64,000 nucleotides of DNA from DAOTXS01 sp034435055 (GTDB taxonomy: Bacteria; Chloroflexota; Anaerolineae; UBA4142). The stretch spans positions 62,001-126,000 of the forward strand of contig DAOTXS010000040.1 of assembly GCA_034435055.1 (NCBI GenBank). Reading direction: 5' to 3'. A program made the position numbers and the translations under genes. Shown piece after piece: positions 31,870 through 40,847 of the stretch. Under the pieces are notes generated by a model. The model saw nothing but the letters and a program-made list of their open reading frames with translations. It was not told the DNA's origin and ran no database searches. Position 1 is the stretch's first letter. Every line of letters starts with the position of its first letter.

Positions 31870-33126
31870 TTGAAATTCATCGATCTCGCACCAACGCCCG
31901 CTGGGCTGACGGCAATTCAAAAAAGAAATTTTCGCAATGTCCAAATCGACGGCATTGCGATTGGACTTGCCAGTGCGGCATCGCCGTTCCTGCCGGTCTT
32001 TCTCGCGCGGCTCGGCGCAACCAATCTTCAGGTTGGCTTGCTTACGTCGATGCCGGCGATCACCGGCTTGTTTTTAGCAATCCTCGTGGGGCGATTTTTG
32101 CAAACCCGCAAACAAGTTGTGCCGTGGTTTAGCGCGGCGCGTCTCGCCGTCGTCTCGTGTTACGCGCTGACCGGCATCGTTCCGTTTTTCGTGCCGCCAG
32201 AATTTATCGTACCGATTGTTTTGGCAATTTGGGCAATCGCCACGCTTCCGCAAATCGTCGTCAATGTTGCATTCTCCGTTGTGATGAACGGCGTCGCCGG
32301 ACCAAAATATCGATACGATTTGATGAGCCGGCGTTGGTCAACCCTCGGTTTGGCGATGGCAATCACGGTGACGATTGCCGGGCAAATTCTCGACCGGATT
32401 CAATTTCCCTACAACTATCAAATCGTGTTCATTACCTTGTCGTTGGCAGGACTAGTCAGTTTCTATTATTCGAGTCACATTGAATTGCCGGATGCCGAAC
32501 CGCCGCCGCGTGTTACCGGCGCGTCGTTACAAACTCGCGCGAAAAATTTCGTAGCGATGATTCAAAGCCAGCCCGCGTTCATTTCGTTTATGGCAAAACG
32601 CTTTGTCTTTTTTTCTGGCGCGGCACTTGGCGTTCCGCTCTTTCCGCTGTACTATGTGCGTGAAGTGAACGCGTCGAATGCATGGATTGGGATTATCAAC
32701 ACCGCCCAAACTGGTGTAATGTTACTGGGATATTTTTGGTGGACGCGACAATCCAAAGTGCGAGGCGGCCGCTTTGTCTTGTTGTGGACGACCTTTGGCT
32801 TGGGAATGTATCCGATCTTCACCGCGTTCACGCAGTCGGTCGAGTGGATCGCGTTCTACGCGTTGCTCTCCGGTATTTTTCAGGCGGGACTCGATCTGGT
32901 TTTCTTCGATGAGTTGATGAAGACATTTCCCGCCAAAGATACCGCGATGTTTGTGTCGCTCGCGCAAAGCGCGCAGTACGTTTCGACGATGGTGGCGCCG
33001 CTCGTGGGCACGTTTCTTGCCGATCACATTGGACTTGGCGGCGCGCTCATCGTGAGTGGTGTTATTCGGTTGCTGGGTTTTGCGTGGTTCGCGTTGAGTA
33101 AATCGCCGGTCAGCAGTTCGGCTTAG
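31870..33126 (+). CDS. MFS transporter
   Basis: 418 residues with about 12 hydrophobic helices. It opens AIQKRNFRNVQIDGIAIGLASAASPFLPVFLARLGATNL, then motif A-like loop GRFLQTRKQVVPW. No substrate-specific signature is visible. The start is TTG with GAGG upstream. Its stop overlaps the convergent GNAT-like gene by four bases. Confidence 0.9.
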   Translation: MKFIDLAPTPAGLTAIQKRNFRNVQIDGIAIGLASAASPFLPVFLARLGATNLQVGLLTSMPAITGLFLAILVGRFLQTRKQVVPWFSAARLAVVSCYALTGIVPFFVPPEFIVPIVLAIWAIATLPQIVVNVAFSVVMNGVAGPKYRYDLMSRRWSTLGLAMAITVTIAGQILDRIQFPYNYQIVFITLSLAGLVSFYYSSHIELPDAEPPPRVTGASLQTRAKNFVAMIQSQPAFISFMAKRFVFFSGAALGVPLFPLYYVREVNASNAWIGIINTAQTGVMLLGYFWWTRQSKVRGGRFVLLWTTFGLGMYPIFTAFTQSVEWIAFYALLSGIFQAGLDLVFFDELMKTFPAKDTAMFVSLAQSAQYVSTMVAPLVGTFLADHIGLGGALIVSGVIRLLGFAWFALSKSPVSSSA

Positions 33127-34250
33127 AGGCGGCGGGTGTAAACCCGGTGATTTTTGTACGGCTTGCCGCCAACGTTCATCAAATCGTTTCGCATCTGTAC
33201 GGCTGTTTCGGCGACCTGGGTCAAATCCGCGTGTTTGAATTGTCCCGACTCGCGGATCGTTTTTTCGATTTCGGAATAGAGGAGCGCGTTGCCGCCGATG
33301 CCTTGATATTCGGGGAGAATGCCCGCGCCGTTGAGCGCGATCCATTGGGTTCGCCGCATATCGATCAGCAGATCAAAAATGCCGAACGGAAATAAATGGC
33401 CGCGTGCGCGTTGCAGCGCGGCGGAAACATCCGGGAAGGCAAAGAGAAAACCCACCGCTTCATTTTCGTGTGCGATAATTTTAAAGAGCCGCGGATCGGC
33501 GATGAGCATGATGTTATCGACGATGAATTTGATTTCGCGCTCGGTCAGCGGATAATATTCCCAGTTATTGACGAAGGCTTTGTTGTACGCCTGACCAATG
33601 CGATCTGCCCAGTGAATCAATTCGCGTTTGTTCTTAAAGCGCAAAACGCGCAACGTACCGCGCTTGAGCGCACGTGCGGCGACGCGGTGGACGATTTCCG
33701 GTAATTTGAAATCTGTTCCCAGATAGCACGAAACGAAATCGACTTCTTTGGTAAAACCAAGCGCTTCGATCAGGCGCGCATAGTACGGATAATTGTAATT
33801 CATCATCGTCATCATTTGCCGATGCTCGAACCCTTCGACGAGAATTCCGTACCCGTCGAGCGCGCCGAATCCTTTAGGCCCAACGACGTGATCGAGATTC
33901 CGCGCGCGCGCCCAATCGAAAACGGCGTTGAATAATGCAGTCGCCGCTTCCTGATCATTCTCGCATTCGAACAAATAGAATTGCGCCTGCCGCGTGTGGT
34001 GATAATCGTTATAGCGTTTATTCTCCAGCGCGGCGATTCGTCCCACGACGCGCCTATCACGCACGGCGATAAAAAAGTCAGCGTCGGAATGTTCGTAAAA
34101 CGGATGCTTGTCGCGATTCAATTGCAATTTCACATCGCCGATGATGGGCGGAACCCATTGCGGATGATGGGCGTACAACCGAAATGGAACTTGAATGAAT
34201 TGGCGAACTTGTGATGAGTTGCGAGTGTCGATCTGTTCGATCCTGAGCAT
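33123..34250 (-). CDS. GNAT-fold protein related to YghO, paralogue 1
   Basis: 375 residues. VPFRLYAHHPQWVPP near the N-terminus, then HPFYEHSDADFFIAVRDRRVVGRIAALENKRYN, GPKGFGALDGYGILVEGF and, at the end, AGILPEYQGIGGNALLYSEIEK, an acetyl-CoA-type Q/RxxGxGx motif. The arrangement matches E. coli YghO-like proteins of unknown substrate. The start at 34250 has GGAGCC nearby. It is convergent with the MFS gene and divergent from degV3. A paralogue lies 1 kb away at 35177. Confidence 0.82.
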   Translation of the reverse strand: MLRIEQIDTRNSSQVRQFIQVPFRLYAHHPQWVPPIIGDVKLQLNRDKHPFYEHSDADFFIAVRDRRVVGRIAALENKRYNDYHHTRQAQFYLFECENDQEAATALFNAVFDWARARNLDHVVGPKGFGALDGYGILVEGFEHRQMMTMMNYNYPYYARLIEALGFTKEVDFVSCYLGTDFKLPEIVHRVAARALKRGTLRVLRFKNKRELIHWADRIGQAYNKAFVNNWEYYPLTEREIKFIVDNIMLIADPRLFKIIAHENEAVGFLFAFPDVSAALQRARGHLFPFGIFDLLIDMRRTQWIALNGAGILPEYQGIGGNALLYSEIEKTIRESGQFKHADLTQVAETAVQMRNDLMNVGGKPYKNHRVYTRRL

Positions 34251-34260
34251 TGCCGGCTCC

Positions 34261-34290
34261 TTGACGCTTTTTGCATTTTGCGAGTACAAT
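34261..34290 (+). promoter_or_regulatory. Promoter of the third degV gene
   Basis: TTGACG, 18 bases, TACAAT, about 30 bases before the ATG at 34321, which has TTAGGAG upstream. Confidence 0.55.
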
Positions 34291-34320
34291 TATAGCATCG
34301 ACTTGGGTTAGGAGCGAATT

Positions 34321-35166
34321 ATGCCGAAGATTAGAATTGTTACAGACACGACTGCAACTTTGCCGCTGGATTATTTGCGGGCGCATCACATCGAATCGGT
34401 GCCGCAGATTGTGATGTTCGAACAAGACACGTTCTTTGAAAACCGGACGCTCGCGTTCGACGAATTTTTACGGCGGCTCAAAGCGTCGTCTCAGTTACCC
34501 AAGACAGCCGCGCCGCAAACCGGCGATATGATTGCGGCGTACCGCCGCCAACTCGAACAGGCGGACACGATTCTGTCGATTCATCCATCGGCGGATGTGA
34601 GCGGCACCGTACGTTCGGCGCGGACCGCCAAAGCCGAATTGCCGGACGCCGACATTCGCATTATCGATACCCGCACGGTTGGCGGCAATCTCGCCGCGCT
34701 GGTCATCGCCGCAACCGAATGGGCGGAGGCGGGCATCGACGCGGATGAAATTGTTTCGCGCTTGAATGCGATGATTCCGCGCGGGCGAATTTATTTTCTT
34801 GTGGCGACGTTAGAATATTTGCAGAAAGGCGGAAGAATTGGTGGCGCGTCAGCGTTGCTGGGAACCGCGTTACAGATCAAACCAATTTTGGAATTGAAGG
34901 GGGGTCGCGTCGAGGCATTCGAAAAAGTGCGGACGCATCATCGCGCGTTGGAGCGATTGAAAGAATTGGTCGTCGAAGAATGTCCCCGTTCGCCGGACGC
35001 GCGCTTGTGCGTGATGCAAGCCGACGCGGAAGAAATTGGGCGGCGATTGGCTGAAGATTTGAGTCGCACGCTGAACATCGCTAACATCCCGCTTTACGGA
35101 ATGAGCGCATCGATCACGACGCACGCGGGACCAGGCGCGGTCGGGGTTGGTTATTTCGTCGCGTAA
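34321..35166 (+). CDS. DegV family fatty-acid-binding protein (FakB type), paralogue 3
   Basis: 281 residues. KIRIVTDTTATLPLDYL, the ligand-loop SIHPSADVSGTVRSAR, LQKGGRIGGASALLG and HAGPGAVGVGYFV. It has its own promoter, away from fakA, and lies between two GNAT-like paralogues transcribed the other way. It may carry a fatty acid to FakA under a different regulation. Confidence 0.93.
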   Translation: MPKIRIVTDTTATLPLDYLRAHHIESVPQIVMFEQDTFFENRTLAFDEFLRRLKASSQLPKTAAPQTGDMIAAYRRQLEQADTILSIHPSADVSGTVRSARTAKAELPDADIRIIDTRTVGGNLAALVIAATEWAEAGIDADEIVSRLNAMIPRGRIYFLVATLEYLQKGGRIGGASALLGTALQIKPILELKGGRVEAFEKVRTHHRALERLKELVVEECPRSPDARLCVMQADAEEIGRRLAEDLSRTLNIANIPLYGMSASITTHAGPGAVGVGYFVA

Positions 35167-35176
35167 TGTTGTGTGG

Positions 35177-36295
35177 TTACAACATCCGCGCGTACATTCG
35201 ATGCGTTTTGTAGAAATCGATGCCGAGGTCGCGCAACTCGCGTTGCATTTTGTCATTATCCACGCCGATCTGAACTAGGTCGGCGTGTTTGAATTTTCCG
35301 TCACGCACGCTTTTGAACATCTCGCTGAACAAAATCGCCGTGCCGCCCAAGCCGCGATATTTGTCGATGATTCCCGCGCCATTGAGATTTACCCATTTTG
35401 TCCGCTTCATTTCCCGCAACAAAGCGAGCCAGCCGAACGGCAATAGCTTGCCGCGCGTACGTTGTAGCGCCGCCGAAATATCGGGGTACGCAAAAAGATA
35501 GCCGACCAATTCTTCACCTTTCATCACGATTTTGATGAGGCGCGGATCGGCGAACCACAGGATTTGATCGGCGAGCGATTTTACTTCAGCGTCGGTGATT
35601 GGATAATTGCCGACCGTTCCTTGGAGCGACGAATTGTACAACTCTTTTAGTCGCGGAACGAGAAATTCTAAATCGCGGCGCGTCTTGAATCGCGCAATCG
35701 ATAGCCCGCGTTTTTGCTGGACAAGTTCGGAAATCCGATGGATTTTTTCCGGCAGTTCAATGTCGGCGCTAAGATAACCGGAAACTACATCGCCGGTGCC
35801 GGCAAAACCGGCGGCTTGGATCAATGCCGGATAGTATGATGGGTTGTACGGAATTCCCAACGCGGGACGATGCTCGAATCCCTTGACGAGCAAGCCCATC
35901 CCATCGAGTGCAGAAAAACCTTTGGGACCGATGATCTTGTTCAGCCCGCGTCCGCGCGCCCAATTGAATGCCGCGTCGAACAATGCGCCTGACGCAACGT
36001 GATTATCCTCGCACTCGAACAGATAAAAGAACACAGTCGATTCTTTGTTGTACTCGTTGTAGTGTCGATGATCGAGCACGGCGATGCGACCGATGACGCG
36101 ATCATCTTGCATCGCCAAAAAGAACGCCGCGTCCGAATGTTGGTAAAACGGATGCCGTTTGCGGTCGAGCATTTTGCGCGCATCGATTTCTAACGGCGGA
36201 ACCCATTGCGGAATGTGGCGATAGATGCGAAACGGAAGTTCGAGGAATTGTTTGACGTGGCGAGGTTTTTCTAGGTTGATTTGAAAAATATTCAT
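35177..36295 (-). CDS. GNAT-fold protein related to YghO, paralogue 2
   Basis: 372 residues. Same block order as the 33123 protein: LPFRIYRHIPQWVPPLE, RHPFYQHSDAAFFLAMQDDRVIGRIAVLDHRHYNEY, GPKGFSALDGMGLLVKGF and AGIIDKYRGLGGTAILFSEM. Clear similarity along the whole length but many differences, so an old duplication. The start at 36295 was chosen because an earlier ATG would lie inside the terminator hairpin; no strong ribosome-binding site. Confidence 0.82.
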   Translation of the reverse strand: MNIFQINLEKPRHVKQFLELPFRIYRHIPQWVPPLEIDARKMLDRKRHPFYQHSDAAFFLAMQDDRVIGRIAVLDHRHYNEYNKESTVFFYLFECEDNHVASGALFDAAFNWARGRGLNKIIGPKGFSALDGMGLLVKGFEHRPALGIPYNPSYYPALIQAAGFAGTGDVVSGYLSADIELPEKIHRISELVQQKRGLSIARFKTRRDLEFLVPRLKELYNSSLQGTVGNYPITDAEVKSLADQILWFADPRLIKIVMKGEELVGYLFAYPDISAALQRTRGKLLPFGWLALLREMKRTKWVNLNGAGIIDKYRGLGGTAILFSEMFKSVRDGKFKHADLVQIGVDNDKMQRELRDLGIDFYKTHRMYARML

Positions 36296-36306
36296 CAATG
36301 CGAAAA

Positions 36307-36337
36307 GACCTGCCGGGTTTCCCAAACCCGGCAGGTC
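36307..36337 (-). terminator. Terminator of the PspC unit
   Basis: A 14-bp perfect stem GACCTGCCGGGTTT / AAACCCGGCAGGTC with a three-base loop, then TTTTC on the minus strand. Confidence 0.9.
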
Positions 36338-36343
36338 GAGTAT

Positions 36344-36547
36344 TTAGAACAATCCGCGGATCGTCAGCAAGAATCCGAAAATCGCCAGCGGGATCCCCAG
36401 GATTGCGCCGATGATCGTAACGCTGATAAGCACGCCAACGATCATAAACACAATGCCGAGAATCACCGCGACAAGTCGTCCGGTCAGTTCAAAAACTTTG
36501 GTAACGAGTTGCCAGACGAATTGAAATGGCAACAAGAGTATCGACAT
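36344..36547 (-). CDS. Small two-helix membrane protein
   Basis: 67 residues. FQFVWQLVTKVFELTGRLVAVILGIVFMIVGVLISVTIIGAILGIPLAIFGFLLTI gives two long hydrophobic helices with glycine-rich turns. GGGGAG stands nine bases before the ATG. Directly follows pspC by 16 bases and shares its terminator. Likely part of an envelope-stress response with PspC, but the partner role is a guess. Confidence 0.75.
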   Translation of the reverse strand: MSILLLPFQFVWQLVTKVFELTGRLVAVILGIVFMIVGVLISVTIIGAILGIPLAIFGFLLTIRGLF

Positions 36548-36563
36548 TTTTGACGCTCCCCGA

Positions 36564-36764
36564 TTATGGATTCTTGAGTTCGTCTTTGTATGGCGCGATG
36601 AGCCAGAGAACAAGGTAGATCAAGATGCCGCTCCCGCCCCACAACGCGAGCAAGACAAACACCAGGCGCACAATCGTCGGATCGATGTCGAGCAATTCGC
36701 CCAAACCACCGCACACACCGCCCAACATTTTTTCAGTTTTGCTTCGATACAATCTGCGAGCCAA
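36564..36764 (-). CDS. PspC domain protein
   Basis: 66 residues. The PspC domain begins RRLYRSKTEKMLGGVCGGLGELLDIDPTIVRLVFVLLAL and ends with a second hydrophobic helix LIYLVLWLIAP. In E. coli PspC is the membrane partner in the phage-shock response. Short stand-alone forms like this are common in Gram-positive and Chloroflexi genomes. First gene of a two-gene unit. The 170 bases upstream hold no gene. Confidence 0.93.
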   Translation of the reverse strand: MARRLYRSKTEKMLGGVCGGLGELLDIDPTIVRLVFVLLALWGGSGILIYLVLWLIAPYKDELKNP

Positions 36765-36935
36765 TGTTACCTCCCAGTTTAGCGAGCTGCGCGATCATTC
36801 TTCTTGTCGTCGCGCACTCGCGTTTTCTATAGTATCTACGCATAACGCGAGAGAAGGTTACACTTGCAATTCTCTCTGTCAAAAACGGGTGAGGGTTTCG
36901 GCAATTGCACTGCTAGCGCAATCAGTGTTCTGATT

Positions 36936-37973
36936 TCACCGGACTTGGCCTGAATTTGGATCGAGCATCAGACTCGATTCATCGACGGCTTCAAAATCCG
37001 AGCCGTGCACGCGGCGAAATTCGGAGACGAGCATGTCATCGTCCCAGCGCGAATCCGGCGCGCCGCTGATGTACCAATCGCTTCCGTTATCGGCGACGAT
37101 GATGCCGTAACGTTTGAACGCGGTCAAGATAACTTGCACTTGCGGCGAGAATGTCGAAATATCGAATGATGCTTTCAAGCGAAAGCGTTGTCCCATCGGC
37201 GGCGCATTGATGTTGTAATTATGATTGGTGCGATGCCGCGCGGGCCAAATATAGGTGTTGTTCGTACCGCGCACCGTGAATCGAATCGCGTGTTTGATTT
37301 CGCCGGCAATGACTTCATCGTAACGCACCAAGCCGGGCAGAATCGGCAAACCGGCAGCGTCGGCAGAAGTCCAATCAGCGGGACGCAATGTATTCGAATT
37401 TAAATCCCATTTTGCGCCGGAGCCGGCGTTCCACGATGCACCGCCGTTGTTGGTCGATGCATCGAATACTTCGTAAAGCAAACAGGTGTCTTGCTGAACG
37501 ACAAGAATATGATGATCGCTCCCGTACTCGATTTGCGCGCTCGGTGGAATGGGATATGGACCTGGGTCACTTTCACTCGGATAGTAAAATGAGATCGGCA
37601 CGTTCGGTTGCGAACTCGGCACGATGTTGTATGGAATACCGATGGGTCCGCCATTCCACACGGTTCCAAAATCTGGGTGGAGTCCGGTGCCCGCGCCGAT
37701 AAAATTGATGTACGCGTCTGATTTTGCGTCGACTGGCAAGGTATCGATTCGCGCGTTCCACACATTATTCGCTGGGAACATTGGACAACCGGCGAGCGAT
37801 GGTCCAGGCGGAATCGCTGGAATGCCACCGCTGATCAGTGGAAGAAAAATTCGAGAACTGGCAGATTGGAAAATTGGCGCGGCATTGGACGGTGAAACGC
37901 GATTAGCGATCATGAAAACGATTGACGCGACGGTGAGAGCAAGACCAATCGATTTGATTTGGCGAAAATTCAA
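36936..37973 (-). CDS. Exported protein of unknown function
   Basis: 345 residues. A signal peptide (about 1-31, ending SNAAP) and a Pro/Ile-rich linker precede a conserved-looking body: CPMFPANNVWNARIDTLPVD, then DFGTVWNGGPIGIPYN and SDHHILVVQQDTCLLYE. Single cysteines flank the middle and could form one disulfide. I do not recognise a catalytic motif. It lies alone on the minus strand, and an inverted-repeat element sits 60 bp upstream. Confidence 0.8.
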   Translation of the reverse strand: MNFRQIKSIGLALTVASIVFMIANRVSPSNAAPIFQSASSRIFLPLISGGIPAIPPGPSLAGCPMFPANNVWNARIDTLPVDAKSDAYINFIGAGTGLHPDFGTVWNGGPIGIPYNIVPSSQPNVPISFYYPSESDPGPYPIPPSAQIEYGSDHHILVVQQDTCLLYEVFDASTNNGGASWNAGSGAKWDLNSNTLRPADWTSADAAGLPILPGLVRYDEVIAGEIKHAIRFTVRGTNNTYIWPARHRTNHNYNINAPPMGQRFRLKASFDISTFSPQVQVILTAFKRYGIIVADNGSDWYISGAPDSRWDDDMLVSEFRRVHGSDFEAVDESSLMLDPNSGQVR

Positions 37974-38034
37974 TCGTCACCTCTGCGATGATTCTAATTG
38001 CTCTCGCTATCGGATTCAAGAGAGGTTGCGGTAC

Positions 38035-38115
38035 TAACGAATGGCGCTAGTAGTGCATCAACATGAAAGTGCCTAGTGGGCATATGCTCAAGCATCGCAC
38101 TAGCATCATTCGTTA
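38035..38115. mobile_element. 81-bp miniature inverted-repeat element, variant copy
   Basis: Termini TAACGAATGGCGCTAGT and GCACTAGCATCATTCGTTA are variants of the 12733 element's TIR. The interior AGTGCATCAACATGAAAGTGC instead resembles the end of the 29823 element, so it is a composite. TA borders both ends. Confidence 0.65.
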
Positions 38116-39249
38116 CTAACTGGATTTTGCTTCAAGCCAGCGCTCGGCATACGCATTCATTAGACGGCGAATTGGTGTTTCCACGTATGTGTGAAGCGCA
38201 AGGGAAAGCAAGATGCAAATTCCAAAGAACGCAAGCCACGATGCAATCGCCACTGGTGGCGCGTATGCTTCGTAACGAAAAATGCGAAAAATAGTTTGCA
38301 TCATATGGTAGTGAATTAGATATAGTGCGTACGATGCTTCGCCAAGCAAGACAATGGAAGGTGTAGCAAGCAATCGACCCAGCAGTGTGGAAGGAACAAG
38401 CGCGATTCCAAGAATCAATAGAAAGGCGAGCGGTGCATAAAGTGCATCCCAGGAATAAACAGAGTAAATGTTGCTTGGTATCATCATCGCGGCAATGATT
38501 CCAGTTGCCGCGCCGTAACTTACCACTGACCACGTTCTTCGATGTTGCGTCGCTGAATCCTTTTGGGCTCGGAATAACAGTGCACCGAGGATGCCCAAAC
38601 AGAAATCGCCGAGGCGGAGTAGTGGTGTGCGGTACAGCCACCGATGTGCCGATGCCGGGTCTTCCCACGGTAAATCGGCTTGACCATTCTGCAATAATCC
38701 CCAGGCGATTAGGAACAATGCAATGGTAACAGCGCTTACCAAAAGCCACAAAGTTTTTTCCGATTTGCGCAATGGGTAAAAAATCAGTGCGAGAATTGGA
38801 AAACAGAGGTATAGAAAAAACTCAACACCGACGGACCAACCGGGGCTGTTGTACCCGTACGCAAAAGCCAAATCCGGCGACCAGCCTTGAATCGTCAAGA
38901 GATGCCAAAGCAAACCGATGTCTTGGGGCGCTTGGCGTTGTAACCAGATAAAAAGCAGGACGATGACGTAGAGCGGATAGACGCGTGCAATTCGCGCAAT
39001 GAAATAGCGAGCAGTCGCGCGGAACGATGGCGTGCTCAACGACTCGATGTAATTGAGTCCGATGACAAAGCCAGACAAGACAAAGAAAATGGTCACGCCG
39101 TTATAGCCGGCTTTGAAAAACGTTGCCAGAAAATCGGGCATATAGTCCGGCTGGGGATGATGGCTTTGGTAGACGGCTAGGGCGGCAAAAAATCTCAACC
39201 CGGTCAGCGCGTCCAAACGCAGTTTGCTTTTTGTCGATGCAAAATCCAT
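38116..39249 (-). CDS. Acyltransferase 3 family membrane protein (OafA/YrhL type)
   Basis: 377 residues with about ten hydrophobic helices. The N-terminal block RLDALTGLRFFAALAVYQSHHPQP carries the conserved histidine region; NGVTIFFVLSGFVIG and WSVGVEFFLYLCFPIL follow. Such proteins move acyl (often acetyl) groups from the cytoplasm onto exported glycans. Its TAG stop touches the end of the 38035 inverted-repeat element. Neighbouring glycosyltransferase-type genes suggest surface polysaccharide modification. Confidence 0.92.
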   Translation of the reverse strand: MDFASTKSKLRLDALTGLRFFAALAVYQSHHPQPDYMPDFLATFFKAGYNGVTIFFVLSGFVIGLNYIESLSTPSFRATARYFIARIARVYPLYVIVLLFIWLQRQAPQDIGLLWHLLTIQGWSPDLAFAYGYNSPGWSVGVEFFLYLCFPILALIFYPLRKSEKTLWLLVSAVTIALFLIAWGLLQNGQADLPWEDPASAHRWLYRTPLLRLGDFCLGILGALLFRAQKDSATQHRRTWSVVSYGAATGIIAAMMIPSNIYSVYSWDALYAPLAFLLILGIALVPSTLLGRLLATPSIVLLGEASYALYLIHYHMMQTIFRIFRYEAYAPPVAIASWLAFFGICILLSLALHTYVETPIRRLMNAYAERWLEAKSS

Positions 39250-39268
39250 TCTGTTTTGCCCGAATCAA

Positions 39269-40738
39269 TTACCTGAAATAAATTATGGCTTGTCTATCTT
39301 CATACAATTTCTTCCACGCCGAGTCGCGCGACAATTGTGCAACCACTGGCGCGTCTGGTTCGATGAGCACCATCCGCACATGATAGCGATCCAATGGTTC
39401 GCGCCAATCTACCGCGCCAGTGTATGTTGTGAGATACGCTTTAACAACCGAGTCTTCGATCAAGCCGTAGACATCGGATCGCCCGTCGATGAAGACGCGT
39501 TCGCGCGGATACAAACGCCAGATCAAATACCCACCCCAATTGTACTGATTAAAGATCGGACCGGTGAGTTTATTTTGCTCGATGAAATTCACCGCTTCGA
39601 CCGGAAAATGCGCGCGCTCGGCGTTGGGTTGATCGATGATGACGCCGGCGATGCGAACCATCGCGGCGAACGTGAACACGCCGAGCAATCCCCAATTGAT
39701 CGATTGAAGGGTGCGCGTGGGCGGCGATGACACAGGGTTCAGCGTCCATCGCCGCGATGCGATGAGGTGATTCGTAGCGGCGGCAAGCATCGGCGCGGCG
39801 ATGAGAACCCAAATCGAAATCTGGCGCGCGGCGCGCAAGCCAAAAATCGCAAAACCAATCAGCAAAACGATTTGCGCCAAGCCAACGCGCTGGCGGGCGA
39901 GTCCAAGCGCGCCCAACGTCGCAATCAGCATCACGAGAAAAGGTTGCGCCGCAATCGATGTGAAATCGGGCGATTGCCATTCTTGAATATAAGTTTGAAT
40001 CGAATGGCTGGTGAGTGTTTCGAGCGGATAGGTGTATAACCGCGCGCCGTTTGGATTTACGACAATCAAAGCGAGACACGCGAGCAAGATTCCGGCGAGT
40101 TGGACAGTATCGTGCCATTGACGGGGCGTTGAATGCCAGCGCAGAATTTTTTCGGTAACATCGCCGGCGAGATATACGCCGATGAGCGCGGGACCCAGCG
40201 CAAAACTGCCATGCGAGTTTGCCCACACGAGCATGACCGGCAAGAGCCATAACAACTTGCGGTTTGCGCCGGCACGCTGATAATCGTCAAGCAAAAATAG
40301 AAAGACGCTGACAAATAAAAGTGAGAGTGTGTGCGGACGTGCGCCCCAAAAGGGCGCCGCGGTGACGGCGGCAAGCAGAACGACAAATGCGGCGAGATAA
40401 GGTTTGCCCGGACATCGCAAATAAACAAGCACAAAGGTGAGCGTCGCAATGAACGCAAAGAAAAGTGTCAGCGCGCCCAACCCGCCGAGAAGATCAAGCC
40501 AGTACATCGCAACTTGGACAAGCCATTCGTGCGTGATCCACGGTTGCTCGGTAGCGGTGTGCGAAAAGAAATCGGTATGCGGAATGGCACGTGTGGTAGC
40601 GATGTACTCACCGGTGCGCAAATGCCAGCCAAAATCCGGGTCGGTTACATTGCGCGCCGTGAGAGTAACAAGGGCGAGGAAGAACAGCGCCGTAAAAAGT
40701 CGCCGGGTGGTGAGAATCATTGGACTGAGTTGATGCAC
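39269..40738 (-). CDS. Polytopic membrane protein, GT-C glycosyltransferase-like
   Basis: 489 residues (or 483 from a second ATG at 40720). About 11 hydrophobic helices in the first 370 residues; the early loop NVTDPDFGWHLRTGEYIATT..HTDFFSHT has the D/E-rich first loop expected of GT-C enzymes. A soluble C-terminal part includes NWGGYLIWRLYPRERVFIDGRSDVYG. The sugar donor would be a lipid-linked sugar such as that made by the DPM1-type gene at 41762. The first ATG lies inside repeat sequence, so the start is uncertain. Confidence 0.78.
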   Translation of the reverse strand: MHQLSPMILTTRRLFTALFFLALVTLTARNVTDPDFGWHLRTGEYIATTRAIPHTDFFSHTATEQPWITHEWLVQVAMYWLDLLGGLGALTLFFAFIATLTFVLVYLRCPGKPYLAAFVVLLAAVTAAPFWGARPHTLSLLFVSVFLFLLDDYQRAGANRKLLWLLPVMLVWANSHGSFALGPALIGVYLAGDVTEKILRWHSTPRQWHDTVQLAGILLACLALIVVNPNGARLYTYPLETLTSHSIQTYIQEWQSPDFTSIAAQPFLVMLIATLGALGLARQRVGLAQIVLLIGFAIFGLRAARQISIWVLIAAPMLAAATNHLIASRRWTLNPVSSPPTRTLQSINWGLLGVFTFAAMVRIAGVIIDQPNAERAHFPVEAVNFIEQNKLTGPIFNQYNWGGYLIWRLYPRERVFIDGRSDVYGLIEDSVVKAYLTTYTGAVDWREPLDRYHVRMVLIEPDAPVVAQLSRDSAWKKLYEDRQAIIYFR

Positions 40739-40741
40739 TAC

Positions 40742-40847
40742 TAACTAATGGTGCTAGTGCGATTCTTGAGCATATTTTGTGCTTTGATTTTGCGACGCGC
40801 TACTTGAATCTCACAGCCATCCACCTGCAAACTAGCACCATTAGTTA
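40742..40847. mobile_element. 106-bp miniature inverted-repeat element, copy B
   Basis: Reverse complement of the 12733-12838 element, identical over 106 bp by eye. TA flanks both ends. A short CATCAAC-type end of the 29823 family abuts it on the left. The methyltransferase stop TAG is immediately outside its right end. Confidence 0.8.
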
